A stretch of DNA of 64,000 bases from positions 47,741 through 111,740 of the forward strand of contig JAKPDO010000031.1 of assembly GCA_029552545.1 (NCBI GenBank). Reading direction: 5' to 3'. Of the stretch, positions 24,077 to 32,330 are shown piece after piece. Origin of the DNA: Planctomycetota bacterium (lineage in GTDB: Bacteria > Planctomycetota > Phycisphaerae > Sedimentisphaerales > Anaerohalosphaeraceae). The number at the start of each line of letters is the position of its first letter. Position 1 is the first letter of the stretch. Both the position numbers and the translations under genes were made by a program. Below the pieces are notes generated by a model. The model worked only from the letters and a program-made list of their open reading frames with translations. It had not been told where the DNA came from and made no database searches.

Positions 24077-24667
24077 TTATTCTCCTGCTTTTTTCGGTTC
24101 ATTTTGGATGATTTGTATCACCTCTTCGATGGCCTTGTTCAGGTCATCGTTGACAACACGGTATTTGTACTCTCTGGCCGCCGCCGCGATTTCCTCCTGA
24201 GCCCGCTGAAGCCGTTTGAGCCGGGCCTGTTCATCCTCGCCCCGGTTGCGGGCGTTCAGCCGCTTGGCCAGGTCCTCCAGCCGCGGCGGCAGGATGAAAA
24301 TCGTAATCGCATCCGGAAAATGCCGGACAACCTGCCGGGCACCGTCCACGTCAATTTCGAGCAGGGCGATACGCCCGGCCGCCAGCGCCTCCTCCACAGG
24401 CCGGCGAGGCGTGCCGTAATAATTCCCGAATACGCACGCATGCTCGAGAAGTTCATTGTCGGCCAGGGCCCGCTCAAACTCTTCTTTCGAGACAAAATGA
24501 TAATCCACGCCGTCTTTTTCGCCGGCGCCGATAGGCCGCGTAGTCAGCGACACGCTGAAATAGGCCCCCAGCCGCCGGATGATTTCCCGGCTGATGGAGG
24601 TCTTTCCGACGCCGGACGGCCCGGACAAAATCACCAGCTTGCCTTTTTTATTGGAGGCGTTCGTCAT
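24077..24667 (-). CDS. gmk: Guanylate kinase
   Basis: A 196-residue cytosolic kinase converting GMP to GDP. The P-loop is SGPSGVGKTS near residue 14, followed by the GMP-binding motifs SLTTRPIGAGEKDGVDYHFV and E-I-D-V-D-G-A. ATG 24667 was preferred over a TTG eight codons upstream, which would overlap the end of yicC. It is in the yicC-gmk-rpoZ-coaC run. Confidence 0.96.
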   Translation of the reverse strand: MTNASNKKGKLVILSGPSGVGKTSISREIIRRLGAYFSVSLTTRPIGAGEKDGVDYHFVSKEEFERALADNELLEHACVFGNYYGTPRRPVEEALAAGRIALLEIDVDGARQVVRHFPDAITIFILPPRLEDLAKRLNARNRGEDEQARLKRLQRAQEEIAAAAREYKYRVVNDDLNKAIEEVIQIIQNEPKKAGE

Positions 24668-24683
24668 GACGGCACGTTCCGGT

Positions 24684-25568
24684 CTATTCAATGTTCTGCA
24701 CCTGTTCCTTGATGCGGTCCACGGCGCATTTGATGTCGATTACCCACTGGGCAATCAGGGCGTCGGAGGCCTTGCTGGCGATGGTGTTGGCCTCGCGCAG
24801 CAGTTCCTGTGCAATAAAATCCAGCCGGCGTCCGGCCGGCTCATCCCCCTCCAGGCACGCCTCAAAATGGTTCAGATGCGTTTCGAGGCGTATCAATTCC
24901 TCTGAGATATCCGACCGCTCCGCAAAGATGGCCACCTCGCGGGCCAGCAGGGCCTGGTCCATCTCCAGCTGGGCCTGAGCCAGAAGGTCCGCCGCCCGTT
25001 TGCGAAGCCGCTGGTGGTATTCTTCCACCACGGCGTCCTTGCGCTGCCGAATCAGGGCCAGTTTTTCCCGGATGACCGCACAGTTGGCCCGCAGGTCCTC
25101 CGCCAGCAGCTTGCCTTCTTCCAGCCGCGTTTCTTTGAGCCGTTCAAAGGCCTGACGGGTCAAATCCAGCACTGTCTGACGGATTTTCTCGAGCGTTTCC
25201 AAATCCGGCGTGCTCGGCTGAACAATCCCGGGCAGCGTCAGCAGAGAAGCCAAATCAACCCGGAAAGGGCCGCTGTCGCCGCCGACAAGGCCCGTCAGCC
25301 GTGCCATATACGTCCGCAGGGCCTGCTCATCAATGTCAATCAGGGCCTGGCCGCTGACGTTTTTCATCCGCAGCGAGTAGTTGATGCTGCCCCGATGAAA
25401 ATGCTCGCGATGCAGTTTGTCCAGGTCGTCTTCCAAAAAGGCGGCGATATCCGGCAGTCTCAGCTGGGTCTTCAGATACCGGTTATTCAGCGAGCGGATT
25501 TCCACGGTATAGAGCACACCGTCCACTTCCGCCGCCGCCTGTCCGAACCCTGTCATACTGCTGACCAT
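24684..25568 (-). CDS. yicC: YicC family endoribonuclease-like protein
   Basis: A 294-residue protein starting MVSSMTGFGQAAAEVDG, the diagnostic YicC N-terminus, with L-N-N-R-Y-L-K-T and a C-terminal DUF1732 region including ISEELIRLETHLNHF and GRRLDFIAQELLREANTIASK. YicC in E. coli takes part in RNA turnover. ATG 25568 gives the family-typical start. It precedes gmk in the conserved order. Confidence 0.94.
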   Translation of the reverse strand: MVSSMTGFGQAAAEVDGVLYTVEIRSLNNRYLKTQLRLPDIAAFLEDDLDKLHREHFHRGSINYSLRMKNVSGQALIDIDEQALRTYMARLTGLVGGDSGPFRVDLASLLTLPGIVQPSTPDLETLEKIRQTVLDLTRQAFERLKETRLEEGKLLAEDLRANCAVIREKLALIRQRKDAVVEEYHQRLRKRAADLLAQAQLEMDQALLAREVAIFAERSDISEELIRLETHLNHFEACLEGDEPAGRRLDFIAQELLREANTIASKASDALIAQWVIDIKCAVDRIKEQVQNIE

Positions 25569-25592
25569 GGCCGTATCTTCCTTGCAATCCAA

Positions 25593-26051
25593 TTACGGAT
25601 TTTGGGCAGGAGGGGTTTGCGAAGACGGCTGGGCTGCTTCCGATGCCGCCGGTGCCGCCGGAGCCGGTGTCTCAGCGGCTGGAGCGGCTGGTGCGGCCGG
25701 CTGTTCGGAAGTGGCCGGCGCTTCTGCAGCCGGTGTTTCCGGGCCGCTGCTCGGTGCGGAAGAAGCCGGCGGCACCGAAGGCTGCTCGCGGACTTGGCTC
25801 TTGAGTGTTTTGTCGAGCAGTACGCCCAGCACCAGAAACAGCGAAACCAGGCCGATTGTAATCCACGTCAGAACATCGCCGGTCTTCGAACCGAGCAGAC
25901 TGGAAGCCCCCATCCCGCCGAACATGGCCCCTAATCCGCCGCCTTTGCCTTTCTGAATCAGAATAATCAGAATCAGCAGCAGGGCGACGAGAATAAACAG
26001 CACCATCAGGACATTCATCAGAAACGACATCATTGCCAGCGTCATGACCAT
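25593..26051 (-). CDS. secG: Preprotein translocase subunit SecG with long Ala/Pro tail
   Basis: A 152-residue protein with two membrane helices flanking the conserved loop Q-K-G-K-G-G-G-L-G-A-M-F-G-G (near residue 33) and S-L-L-G-S-K-T-G-D-V-L, typical of SecG, which assists SecYEG secretion. The last 65 or so residues are a low-complexity tail of alanine, proline, serine and glutamate, longer than in E. coli SecG (110 residues) but seen in planctomycetes and others. It lies 24 bp after tpiA. Confidence 0.93.
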   Translation of the reverse strand: MVMTLAMMSFLMNVLMVLFILVALLLILIILIQKGKGGGLGAMFGGMGASSLLGSKTGDVLTWITIGLVSLFLVLGVLLDKTLKSQVREQPSVPPASSAPSSGPETPAAEAPATSEQPAAPAAPAAETPAPAAPAASEAAQPSSQTPPAQNP

Positions 26052-26075
26052 ACATTGAGTTCCTTTTGCAAATGG

Positions 26076-26843
26076 TTATTTTTTCAGAGCGGCGGCGGTT
26101 TTCACCATCGCCGCAAAGTCTTCCACTTTCAGACTGGCCCCGCCGACGAGCAGGCCGTCCACATCCGGCTGGGCGAGCAGTTCAGCGGTATTGGCCGGCT
26201 TGGCGGACCCGCCGTACTGAATCGTCATTTTTTCCGCCAGCTCCGCTCCGTAGGTTTCCTTCAGCTGCCGGCGGATGCGTTCGTGGACCTCCTGGGCCTG
26301 CTGGGGGGTCGCATTGCGGCCGGTGCCGATGGCCCAGACCGGTTCATAGGCAATCGTGACGGTTTTGACCTGTTCGGCGGAAAGCCCTTCCAGCCCCTTT
26401 CGAATCTGCTGTTCGACCACATCGAACGTTTTGCCGTTGTCCCGCTCTTCGAGCAGTTCGCCCACGCAGAAAATCGGCTTCAGGCCGGCCTTGACTGCGG
26501 CCTTGATTTTCAGGTTAATCAGCCGGTCGCTCTCTCCGAGGATGTGCCGGCGTTCGGAGTGGCCGATAATGACATACGTGCAGCCGCAGTCCTTGAGCAT
26601 CTCACAGCTGATTTCGCCGGTGAAGGCCCCGTTGCCTTCGTAATAGACATCCTGGGCCCCCAGCTCAATCTGGGAGGCGCTCAGGGCCGCCGCCACCGAC
26701 TGCAGATACACGAACGGAGGACAGACAGCGATGCGGACGTTCTGAATCGGGGCCAGTTCACGAACCAGACCGGCCGCCAAATTCACAGAGGTGGCACTGT
26801 TTGTGTTCATTTTCCAGTTCCCGGCCAGGAACAAGGTTCTCAT
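26076..26843 (-). CDS. tpiA: Triosephosphate isomerase
   Basis: A 255-residue TIM-barrel enzyme interconverting glyceraldehyde-3-phosphate and dihydroxyacetone phosphate. It begins MRTLFLAGNWKMNTN, with the catalytic histidine in I-I-G-H-S-E-R-R (near residue 98), the catalytic glutamate in AYEPVWAIGTGRNATPQQA (near 170) and the phosphate-binding Y-G-G-S. It precedes secG, a common pairing. Confidence 0.98.
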   Translation of the reverse strand: MRTLFLAGNWKMNTNSATSVNLAAGLVRELAPIQNVRIAVCPPFVYLQSVAAALSASQIELGAQDVYYEGNGAFTGEISCEMLKDCGCTYVIIGHSERRHILGESDRLINLKIKAAVKAGLKPIFCVGELLEERDNGKTFDVVEQQIRKGLEGLSAEQVKTVTIAYEPVWAIGTGRNATPQQAQEVHERIRRQLKETYGAELAEKMTIQYGGSAKPANTAELLAQPDVDGLLVGGASLKVEDFAAMVKTAAALKK

Positions 26844-26889
26844 AGGGGTCTCCTGTTTTTGTTTTCCGTTCTCATTTCATCCAACTGGG

Positions 26890-27960
26890 CTACAGAACAA
26901 CGGTGTTGCGCGGAAAACTGCCCAGTACCGACAGCTGCAGACAATGCTTTTTGGCCTCCTCGAGGGCCTTGCGGACATTTTCATCCTGCCGGTGTCCGAG
27001 GAAGTCCACGAAAAAGTAATATTCCCACTCGCGTTTCTTGTTGGGACGCGAGCCGATATTGGTCATATTAATATTGTATTCCTTGAAAACGTTCAGCACA
27101 TCCACGAGGGCTCCTGTTCGGTGGGCCGTACTGAACAGAATGATGGTTTTGTCATCGCCCGTCGGCTGGGCATCCTGCTTGCCGATAATCAAAAACCGCG
27201 TGACATTGCTGGCGATATCCTCAATATCCTCGCAGAGGATTTTCAGCCCGTAGATTTCCGCGGCGATGGCGGAGGCAATGGCGGCGGCCCCGGGCTCCTC
27301 GGCGGCCAACTGGGCCGCTTTCGAGGAAGAGGCCACCGGAATCGTCTGCGCATCTTTGAAGGTGGCCGCCAACCAGTTGCGGCACTGGGCAAAAACCTCC
27401 GGCTGCGAGTAGATTTTGGTAATCTGGGCCATCGGGCAGTTCGCCATTAAGTTATGGTGAATTGCCATATGCACTTCCGCACAGACCATCACATCTGTTT
27501 CAATGAAGGCGTCCAGCGATTCCCGAACCCCTCCGCCCGCGGAATTTTCGATCGGTACGATTCCAAACTGACAGTGTCCCTTGCTGACCTCTTCGAAGAT
27601 GGCGCGGATATCCGCCAGGGCTTCATAATCGACGCTCTGGCCGAACTTTAAGATAGCGGCGTTGTGGCTGAAACTGCCTTTGGGCCCCAAAAATCCGATT
27701 CGAAGCGGCTGTTCCAGACAGAATGAGCCGCTCATGATTTCCCGCCAGACCGCAAACAGGGCTTTGTTGGGAAGGGGGCCTTTGTTCAGGGCCGCAATTT
27801 TGTCCAGTACCTCTTTTTCCCGATGCGGTACGTAAACCGGGTCATTTCGGCCCTTTTTGAGTTTGCCGATTTCGACGGCGATTTGGGCGCGCTGATTGAT
27901 TAACTCGACGAGTTTTTCGTCGATTGCATCAATCTGCTTTCTTAATTCCTCTAACGTCAT
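26890..27960 (-). CDS. pheA: Bifunctional chorismate mutase / prephenate dehydratase
   Basis: A 356-residue cytosolic enzyme making phenylpyruvate for phenylalanine. The AroQ-type chorismate mutase domain occupies residues 1-85 (LRKQIDAIDEKLVELINQRA). The dehydratase domain follows (FLGPKGSFSHNAA near 92; the T-R-F-L-I-I-G motif near 256). A C-terminal ACT domain with T-G-A-L-V-D-V-L-N-V-F and W-E-Y-Y-F-F-V-D probably binds phenylalanine for feedback control. ATG 27960 was chosen over an upstream start because GGGG lies nearby and the family begins here. Confidence 0.96.
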   Translation of the reverse strand: MTLEELRKQIDAIDEKLVELINQRAQIAVEIGKLKKGRNDPVYVPHREKEVLDKIAALNKGPLPNKALFAVWREIMSGSFCLEQPLRIGFLGPKGSFSHNAAILKFGQSVDYEALADIRAIFEEVSKGHCQFGIVPIENSAGGGVRESLDAFIETDVMVCAEVHMAIHHNLMANCPMAQITKIYSQPEVFAQCRNWLAATFKDAQTIPVASSSKAAQLAAEEPGAAAIASAIAAEIYGLKILCEDIEDIASNVTRFLIIGKQDAQPTGDDKTIILFSTAHRTGALVDVLNVFKEYNINMTNIGSRPNKKREWEYYFFVDFLGHRQDENVRKALEEAKKHCLQLSVLGSFPRNTVVL

Positions 27961-28089
27961 CGCCCCAATCACCGCTTTTATCGGATAAAGACAGAAAATC
28001 TCCCTTTAACAGGAAACGAAAATATTTATCATATTTCAGGTCGTCCGTCAACGGCTTTTCCTGTCGGGACAAGGAAAGATTGCTTAAAA

Positions 28090-28614
28090 GTGGCGAATAT
28101 GGCTCTATATTATTCAATATTTAGAACGCGCTGGGGTTGGTTCGGGATTTTGGGGGATGAAAACGCTCTCCTTCGTACCGCGCTGCCCTTCAGGAACCGG
28201 CGAGACGCTTTTGCATCTTTGATAAACGGAGTGGGTGCTAAATACGAACCCAGTTACAGAAAAGATATTCAAAAGTTGATACAGGAGTATTTCGAGGGCA
28301 AATATGTTGATTTTGGCCGAGTGCCGGTTTGTCTGGAGGGCCTGACTGATTTTCAAAAAAGGGTTCTTTGGGCCTTAAGGGGTGTAGGGTATGGAAAAAC
28401 AATTACTTACAGCTCTCTCGCTGCTCAATCGGGTTTTCCAAAAGCATCTCGAGCCGTAGGCCGAGCGCTGGCGGCAAATTCATTGCCGCTGATTATTCCT
28501 TGTCATCGAGTTGTTTGTTCAGACGGCAGACTGGGCGGGTTTTCCGCCGAAGGAGGGGTTGAGATGAAAAAAAAGCTCCTTCATTTTGAAAATCCTTCCT
28601 ATCCGGCAGATTGA
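28090..28614 (+). CDS. ogt: Methylated-DNA--protein-cysteine methyltransferase
   Basis: A 174-residue suicide repair protein that removes alkyl groups from O6-guanine. The C-terminal domain has F-Q-K-R-V-L-W-A-L, the helix-turn-helix region K-A-S-R-A-V-G-R-A-L-A and the active-site motif I-I-P-C-H-R-V near residue 140. GTG 28090 is taken as start; ATG 28099 is an alternative. It is divergent from pheA and followed by the ThyX-like gene on the same strand. Confidence 0.94.
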   Translation: MANMALYYSIFRTRWGWFGILGDENALLRTALPFRNRRDAFASLINGVGAKYEPSYRKDIQKLIQEYFEGKYVDFGRVPVCLEGLTDFQKRVLWALRGVGYGKTITYSSLAAQSGFPKASRAVGRALAANSLPLIIPCHRVVCSDGRLGGFSAEGGVEMKKKLLHFENPSYPAD

Positions 28615-28746
28615 ACCGGTGCCTGCCGGAACCCCGTTGAGCTTGTGGTTCGCAAAAAGATTCTTTTTAGAGCAGCCCAGGACGGTTCTCCTTGCTTTTT
28701 TTCTGAGAACTTGTATAGAGTGAGAAACTCTTCAGGAAAAGCGGGA

Positions 28747-29376
28747 ATGGAATCGGCCATAGAGAGAGAAAAGACGGAACACACAGCGGGCAGTGCTGTT
28801 TATATGCGGGTCCGAAAGGTCAATGAAGCGGGCTATGAGGCCGCTTTGCTGGGGCTGTCGCACAACAAAAAGCAGTGCCCGGAGAAGATGGAGGCCGTCG
28901 CCCGCCGGCTGGCCGACAAAGACGGCGGCCACAATAAGTTCCTCGAGAGCATTATCGTCTGGCTGGATGTCCGGGCCCCTCGCTACTGGTGGCAGGAGGC
29001 CGACACATTCCGGCTGTCCACCAAGCAGTCCGAAAGCACGATGCACACGCTCAGCGGCGAACTGCTGGCGGTCAATCTGGACGATGCAGATGCAGTTGCC
29101 GCCTTTTTGGAGGCCAATTTTGAGCCGGACAGCTGTTCGCTGGAGACCCTGCGGGCGATTCATCAGGCCGCCGTACGGCAGGATATTGTTGGTGTCAAAA
29201 AACGTCTGCCGGAGGGATTCCTTCAGACCCGGCTGTGGTGTATGAGCTATCGAACGCTGCGCAACATCATCCTCCAGCGCCGCACGCACCGCCTGCCCCA
29301 CTGGCGGGAGTTCATTCGCCAGACCCTCGAGCAGGTCGAGCATCCGGAGCTGCTGCCGGGTTTGGTAGGCGAGTAA
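28747..29376 (+). CDS. Divergent ThyX-fold protein lacking the ThyX signature
   Basis: A 209-residue protein, normally labelled hypothetical. I align its central segment without gaps to flavin-dependent thymidylate synthase: the ThyX stretch ending P-I-F-V-A-R-Q-L-F-R-H-R matches P-R-Y-W-W-Q-E-A-D-T-F-R here, and R-H-R-x-x-S-x-N-E-x-S matches T-F-R-L-S-T-K-Q-S-E-S. The C-terminal L-P-E-G-F-L-Q...Y-R-T-L-R-N-I-I-L-Q-R also follows the ThyX helix order. Most catalytic signature residues are replaced. I recall similar sequences from phage genomes, but could not search. ATG 28747 has AGGA about 10 nt upstream. The last 65 bp overlap the convergent sulfite reductase gene. Confidence 0.55.
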   Translation: MESAIEREKTEHTAGSAVYMRVRKVNEAGYEAALLGLSHNKKQCPEKMEAVARRLADKDGGHNKFLESIIVWLDVRAPRYWWQEADTFRLSTKQSESTMHTLSGELLAVNLDDADAVAAFLEANFEPDSCSLETLRAIHQAAVRQDIVGVKKRLPEGFLQTRLWCMSYRTLRNIILQRRTHRLPHWREFIRQTLEQVEHPELLPGLVGE

Positions 29377-30706
29377 TCTGTTCGCGTCTCTCTGACTGTT
29401 CCAGATAGTTTTGAAGCCAGGATTCGATTTGTTCCGCCGGAACAGTTTCAGTCTTCCGTCCCAGTTGGGGAGATTGCCCTTGTCCGCCGTTTAGATATAC
29501 ATCGAAACACTCCTGCTGCCGGCCGTTCAGGGTTTTTCGCCGTCCAATCAGCCCGATGTCAGCCGCGGCACTTTGGGCACAGCCGTTCGGACAGCCGGAG
29601 ACGGCAATTTGACAGCCGGCGGAACGAAAAACGGCTGTCTGCTGGATTTGTATTCCGATTTGTTTGGCATCCGCCAAGGCCCGCGGACAGCTGTCCGCTC
29701 CGGGACAGGCAACCACACACGGCAGGTCCGTAAGATGTCTCAGGGATGGCGGGAGCGGGAACGGGGTGTTGGCGTATAATTCCAAGCTGTGAGAAAGTGT
29801 AATTCGCAGAACGGCTCCGGCCGATTGAGCAGTTTGAGCCAGTTCCAGCGCCGCCTGGGCCGTCAAATCGCCTCCGGGAAGCTGGAGAGCATAAAGATGC
29901 CGGTATCCGCTGCGTCCGTGCGGCAGCGGCACGGACGGCCAGGCCTGCCGTTTGCGAAGTGTCTGGAATCGACGGTCCAGTTCCGTTCGAAACGGCTCAT
30001 CCCCCAGCCGTTCCCGAATATGCCGCAGCCGCGCCCGGGAGCGGTTGTTTCGTTCGCCCAGCTCGATAAACAACTCCAGAACCGCCGCCGCCAGCGGCAG
30101 AACCGCTTCCGCAGGCACCTGTTCATACAGGTCGATGCCGGTCCGGGGTATCGGCCCCAGGGAACCGGCCCCGACGACCCGAAAGGTCGCGTCCGGCTGA
30201 ATCAGAAAACCCAAATCGCTGAGGTATGGCGCCCCCCGATTGTCGCGCAGCCCGCACAAACTGATTTTGAACTTTCGCGGCAGCGTCCGTCCGGCGGTTT
30301 GGTCATTCAGCACCTGATGAAACAGCCGGGCGGCCGGCAGCAGGTCAAAATCATCCGGATGCAGATCGCAGCCCGGCGAAACGGTGATATTTCGAATCGA
30401 GTCGCCGCAGGCCCCGTAGGTGTCCAGACCTGCCCGGTCCAGTTCCTGATAAAGGACAGGCACATCGGCCTGACGGACATTGTGCAGCTCGATGTCCTGC
30501 CGGGTTGTCAGATGCAGCGGCGTATCCGGCGTAAACTGCTCCGCCAGTTCGGCAACCGCCCGCCACTGCTGCCAGGTGATTCGCCCGCCTAAAATCGGGA
30601 TTCGCTGCATAGAGAGCCCCTCCTGCTTTTGCGGGTAGGTGCCGAGAATTCGAAGCGGTTCGCCAGGCCCGTTTTGGCATTGGCCGGCGGGGGCAGTCGG
30701 TTTCAT
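29312..30706 (-). CDS. Assimilatory sulfite (or nitrite) reductase, siroheme/4Fe-4S
   Basis: A 464-residue single-chain reductase that would reduce sulfite to sulfide with ferredoxin-type donors. It has the ferrodoxin-like N-terminal domain, T-T-R-Q-D-I-E-L-H near residue 83, and the four cluster/siroheme cysteines as C-P-G-A-D-S-C near 343 and G-C-P-N-G-C near 383. Its ATG overlaps the stop of the APS/PAPS reductase gene by four bases, so the two are translationally coupled and sulfite is the likely substrate. The 3' end overlaps the convergent ThyX-like gene by 65 bp. Confidence 0.88.
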   Translation of the reverse strand: MKPTAPAGQCQNGPGEPLRILGTYPQKQEGLSMQRIPILGGRITWQQWRAVAELAEQFTPDTPLHLTTRQDIELHNVRQADVPVLYQELDRAGLDTYGACGDSIRNITVSPGCDLHPDDFDLLPAARLFHQVLNDQTAGRTLPRKFKISLCGLRDNRGAPYLSDLGFLIQPDATFRVVGAGSLGPIPRTGIDLYEQVPAEAVLPLAAAVLELFIELGERNNRSRARLRHIRERLGDEPFRTELDRRFQTLRKRQAWPSVPLPHGRSGYRHLYALQLPGGDLTAQAALELAQTAQSAGAVLRITLSHSLELYANTPFPLPPSLRHLTDLPCVVACPGADSCPRALADAKQIGIQIQQTAVFRSAGCQIAVSGCPNGCAQSAAADIGLIGRRKTLNGRQQECFDVYLNGGQGQSPQLGRKTETVPAEQIESWLQNYLEQSERREQITRLPNPAAAPDARPARGSGE

Positions 30707-31428
30707 GAGCGATTCTCCATAGGAGTTCCCTTGAGCGGGCGCGTATGGATGCCGCATTCTCCTCCGCATTTGCTGGTGCCGACCCAGCGGCCTGCCCGTT
30801 CGTCGGCTCCCTGAGCAATGCGTGTGCACGGAGCGCATCCCAGCGAGCGGTAACCTTTGGCATAGAGAGGATTAACCGGCACCTGATGCAGTGCCAGATA
30901 CTGCCAGACCTCCCGCTCATACCAAATTAGAATCGGATTCAGTTTGATCAGACCTTCGTCCCGCTCTTCGACTTCCTGAAAATCGGTTCTTGTTCGCCCT
31001 TCCGTGCAGCGGAGACCTGTCGCCCAGCAGCCGACATTCATTTCTTCGATAGCCCGGCGCGTCGGCTCAACCTTCAGCAGTTCGCAGCAGCGGTCGGGAT
31101 TCGTTCTGTATAAGTTCGGTTCAATCTCCGCATCATTTTTAAATACCTTCAGTTCCGGATATCGTCTGACAAGTTTGTTCATAAACTCGACAGTTTCTTT
31201 TGGTTTGTATCGAGTGGTAACAACAAATCCGGCAATCTTCGGACTGACCCGTTTGGCCAGGTCCCAGACGACCATCGAATCTTTTCCGAGACTGTTGGCG
31301 ACCGCCAGCCGGTCCCCATATTCGTTCCAGGCCGCTTCAATCAGTGTTAAGGCCCGGTCAACTTTCTCGGCAAAATTCAGATCTTCTACCAGTTGTCTGA
31401 CGTCTTGAACACACAACTCTTTCAGCAT
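30703..31428 (-). CDS. cysH: Adenylylsulfate / phosphoadenylylsulfate reductase
   Basis: A 241-residue thioredoxin-dependent reductase making sulfite from activated sulfate. The PP-loop-like NSLGKDSMVVWDL lies near residue 46, the paired C-C (near 115) and C-A-P-C (near 197) cysteines indicate the 4Fe-4S form that usually prefers APS, and the catalytic E-C-G-I-H is at the C-terminus. It precedes the sulfite reductase with an ATGA overlap. ATP sulfurylase is not in the window. Confidence 0.93.
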   Translation of the reverse strand: MLKELCVQDVRQLVEDLNFAEKVDRALTLIEAAWNEYGDRLAVANSLGKDSMVVWDLAKRVSPKIAGFVVTTRYKPKETVEFMNKLVRRYPELKVFKNDAEIEPNLYRTNPDRCCELLKVEPTRRAIEEMNVGCWATGLRCTEGRTRTDFQEVEERDEGLIKLNPILIWYEREVWQYLALHQVPVNPLYAKGYRSLGCAPCTRIAQGADERAGRWVGTSKCGGECGIHTRPLKGTPMENRS

Positions 31429-31443
31429 GGTTAACCTCCATCG

Positions 31444-31665
31444 TTAAATTTGATATTCCGGGGATTTCATTTTTCCGATCGGAACGCGGTTCCAGAATCG
31501 TTCATGACAGTAAAAAACAAAGGTTTTGACCAGAATGTCCAACAGACCGATTTTCAGCGCTGCACTGGAGTACCCTGTGATAAGCCAGGCGGACAAAATG
31601 GTAACCAGCGTACCGGTCAGTCGGTAGCTGAATGCCTTTAATACGCTTCGGTAATGGGTTTCCAT
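31444..31665 (-). CDS. DUF2061 membrane protein in the sulfur operon
   Basis: A 73-residue protein with two hydrophobic helices and the DUF2061 pattern R-S-V-L-K-A-F-S-Y-R-L-T-G-T and the C-terminal H-E-R-F-W-N-R. Members are common in sulfate-assimilation clusters, as here, just before cysH; a role in sulfate or sulfite handling at the membrane is possible but unproven. ATG 31665 has GAGG upstream. Confidence 0.8.
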   Translation of the reverse strand: METHYRSVLKAFSYRLTGTLVTILSAWLITGYSSAALKIGLLDILVKTFVFYCHERFWNRVPIGKMKSPEYQI

Positions 31666-31691
31666 ACGAACCTCTTTTTGAGACACTTGTT

Positions 31692-31711
31692 TTCCTATTA
31701 GTATTTAGGAA
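31692..31711. promoter_or_regulatory. Palindromic candidate operator for the Rrf2 regulator
   Basis: TTCCTATTAGTATTTAGGAA is an inverted repeat (arms TTCCTA and TAGGAA) in the short gap between the Rrf2 gene and the DUF2061-cysH-sulfite reductase genes. It lies about 27 bp upstream of the DUF2061 ATG in an AT-rich stretch fit for a promoter. The GGAA-type half-site recalls CymR-like operators. The link to this regulator is inferred from location. Confidence 0.45.
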
Positions 31712-31727
31712 TATAAATTTAAAAAAA

Positions 31728-32177
31728 TTAAATGACATAGTTGGCTATGTAGCTGCTCATTCGTTTTTGTTCCTCAGCGGCCAAATCCTCAAGACTTGTA
31801 GAGTCCAGAATCAGAGAAATGGAAGTATTAATCTTCTCGAAAAGCAGCTTTTCACTGGAAGGAGCGCCATCGATATAGGCTGGGAGCATTTGTCTGTTTG
31901 AAGATTCCAAAAAGCGGATGATTTGGCCGAGGGAGATTTCCCGGGGGTGTTTTGCCAGGAGATACCCGCCGTGTTTGCCTCGGATTGCCAGAACAAATCC
32001 TCCCTGTCGGAGTTCATTCAGGATTACCTCCAGAAAACGAGTGGGAATCTGCTGACTCTGCGCCAGTTTGCTCACCGCTGCCGGCTGATGCTTGTCCAGC
32101 AGGGCCAAGTGCAGCAGGGCACGCAAAGCATAACGGCTTTTTTGCGAAATCTGAAAGTACTCAAATGTTTGGGTCAT
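31728..32177 (-). CDS. Rrf2-family regulator without cysteines (CymR-like)
   Basis: A 149-residue winged-helix repressor. The recognition region I-P-T-R-F-L-E-V-I-L-N-E-L and the wing R-G-K-H-G-G-Y-L-L-A are typical Rrf2. It contains no cysteine at all, so it cannot hold the iron-sulfur cluster of IscR or NsrR and resembles CymR, the cysteine-metabolism repressor of firmicutes. It directly precedes the sulfur-assimilation genes on the same strand, which supports control of sulfate reduction. It has a strong promoter of its own. Confidence 0.85.
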   Translation of the reverse strand: MTQTFEYFQISQKSRYALRALLHLALLDKHQPAAVSKLAQSQQIPTRFLEVILNELRQGGFVLAIRGKHGGYLLAKHPREISLGQIIRFLESSNRQMLPAYIDGAPSSEKLLFEKINTSISLILDSTSLEDLAAEEQKRMSSYIANYVI

Positions 32178-32215
32178 TTTGTTATCTCATTAAAACGGTC
32201 GGAATAATGATATTA

Positions 32216-32244
32216 ACTATACCTTTCTTTCGACGAGTTGGCAA
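32216..32244 (-). promoter_or_regulatory. Strong putative promoter of the Rrf2 gene
   Basis: On the minus strand TTGCCA, a 17-bp spacer and TATAGT lie about 38 bp upstream of the Rrf2 ATG. Just downstream is an ATTATTCC segment sharing a GGAA half-site with the palindrome at 31692-31711, so autoregulation is possible. Confidence 0.6.
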
Positions 32245-32330
32245 GAAAAAATTGAAAAATTTTGCTTGTTTTTTATAACTTCTTTGGATAAATGAAGTTA
32301 TGTTGTTACAAGTCTTTGAAAGGGGTGAAA

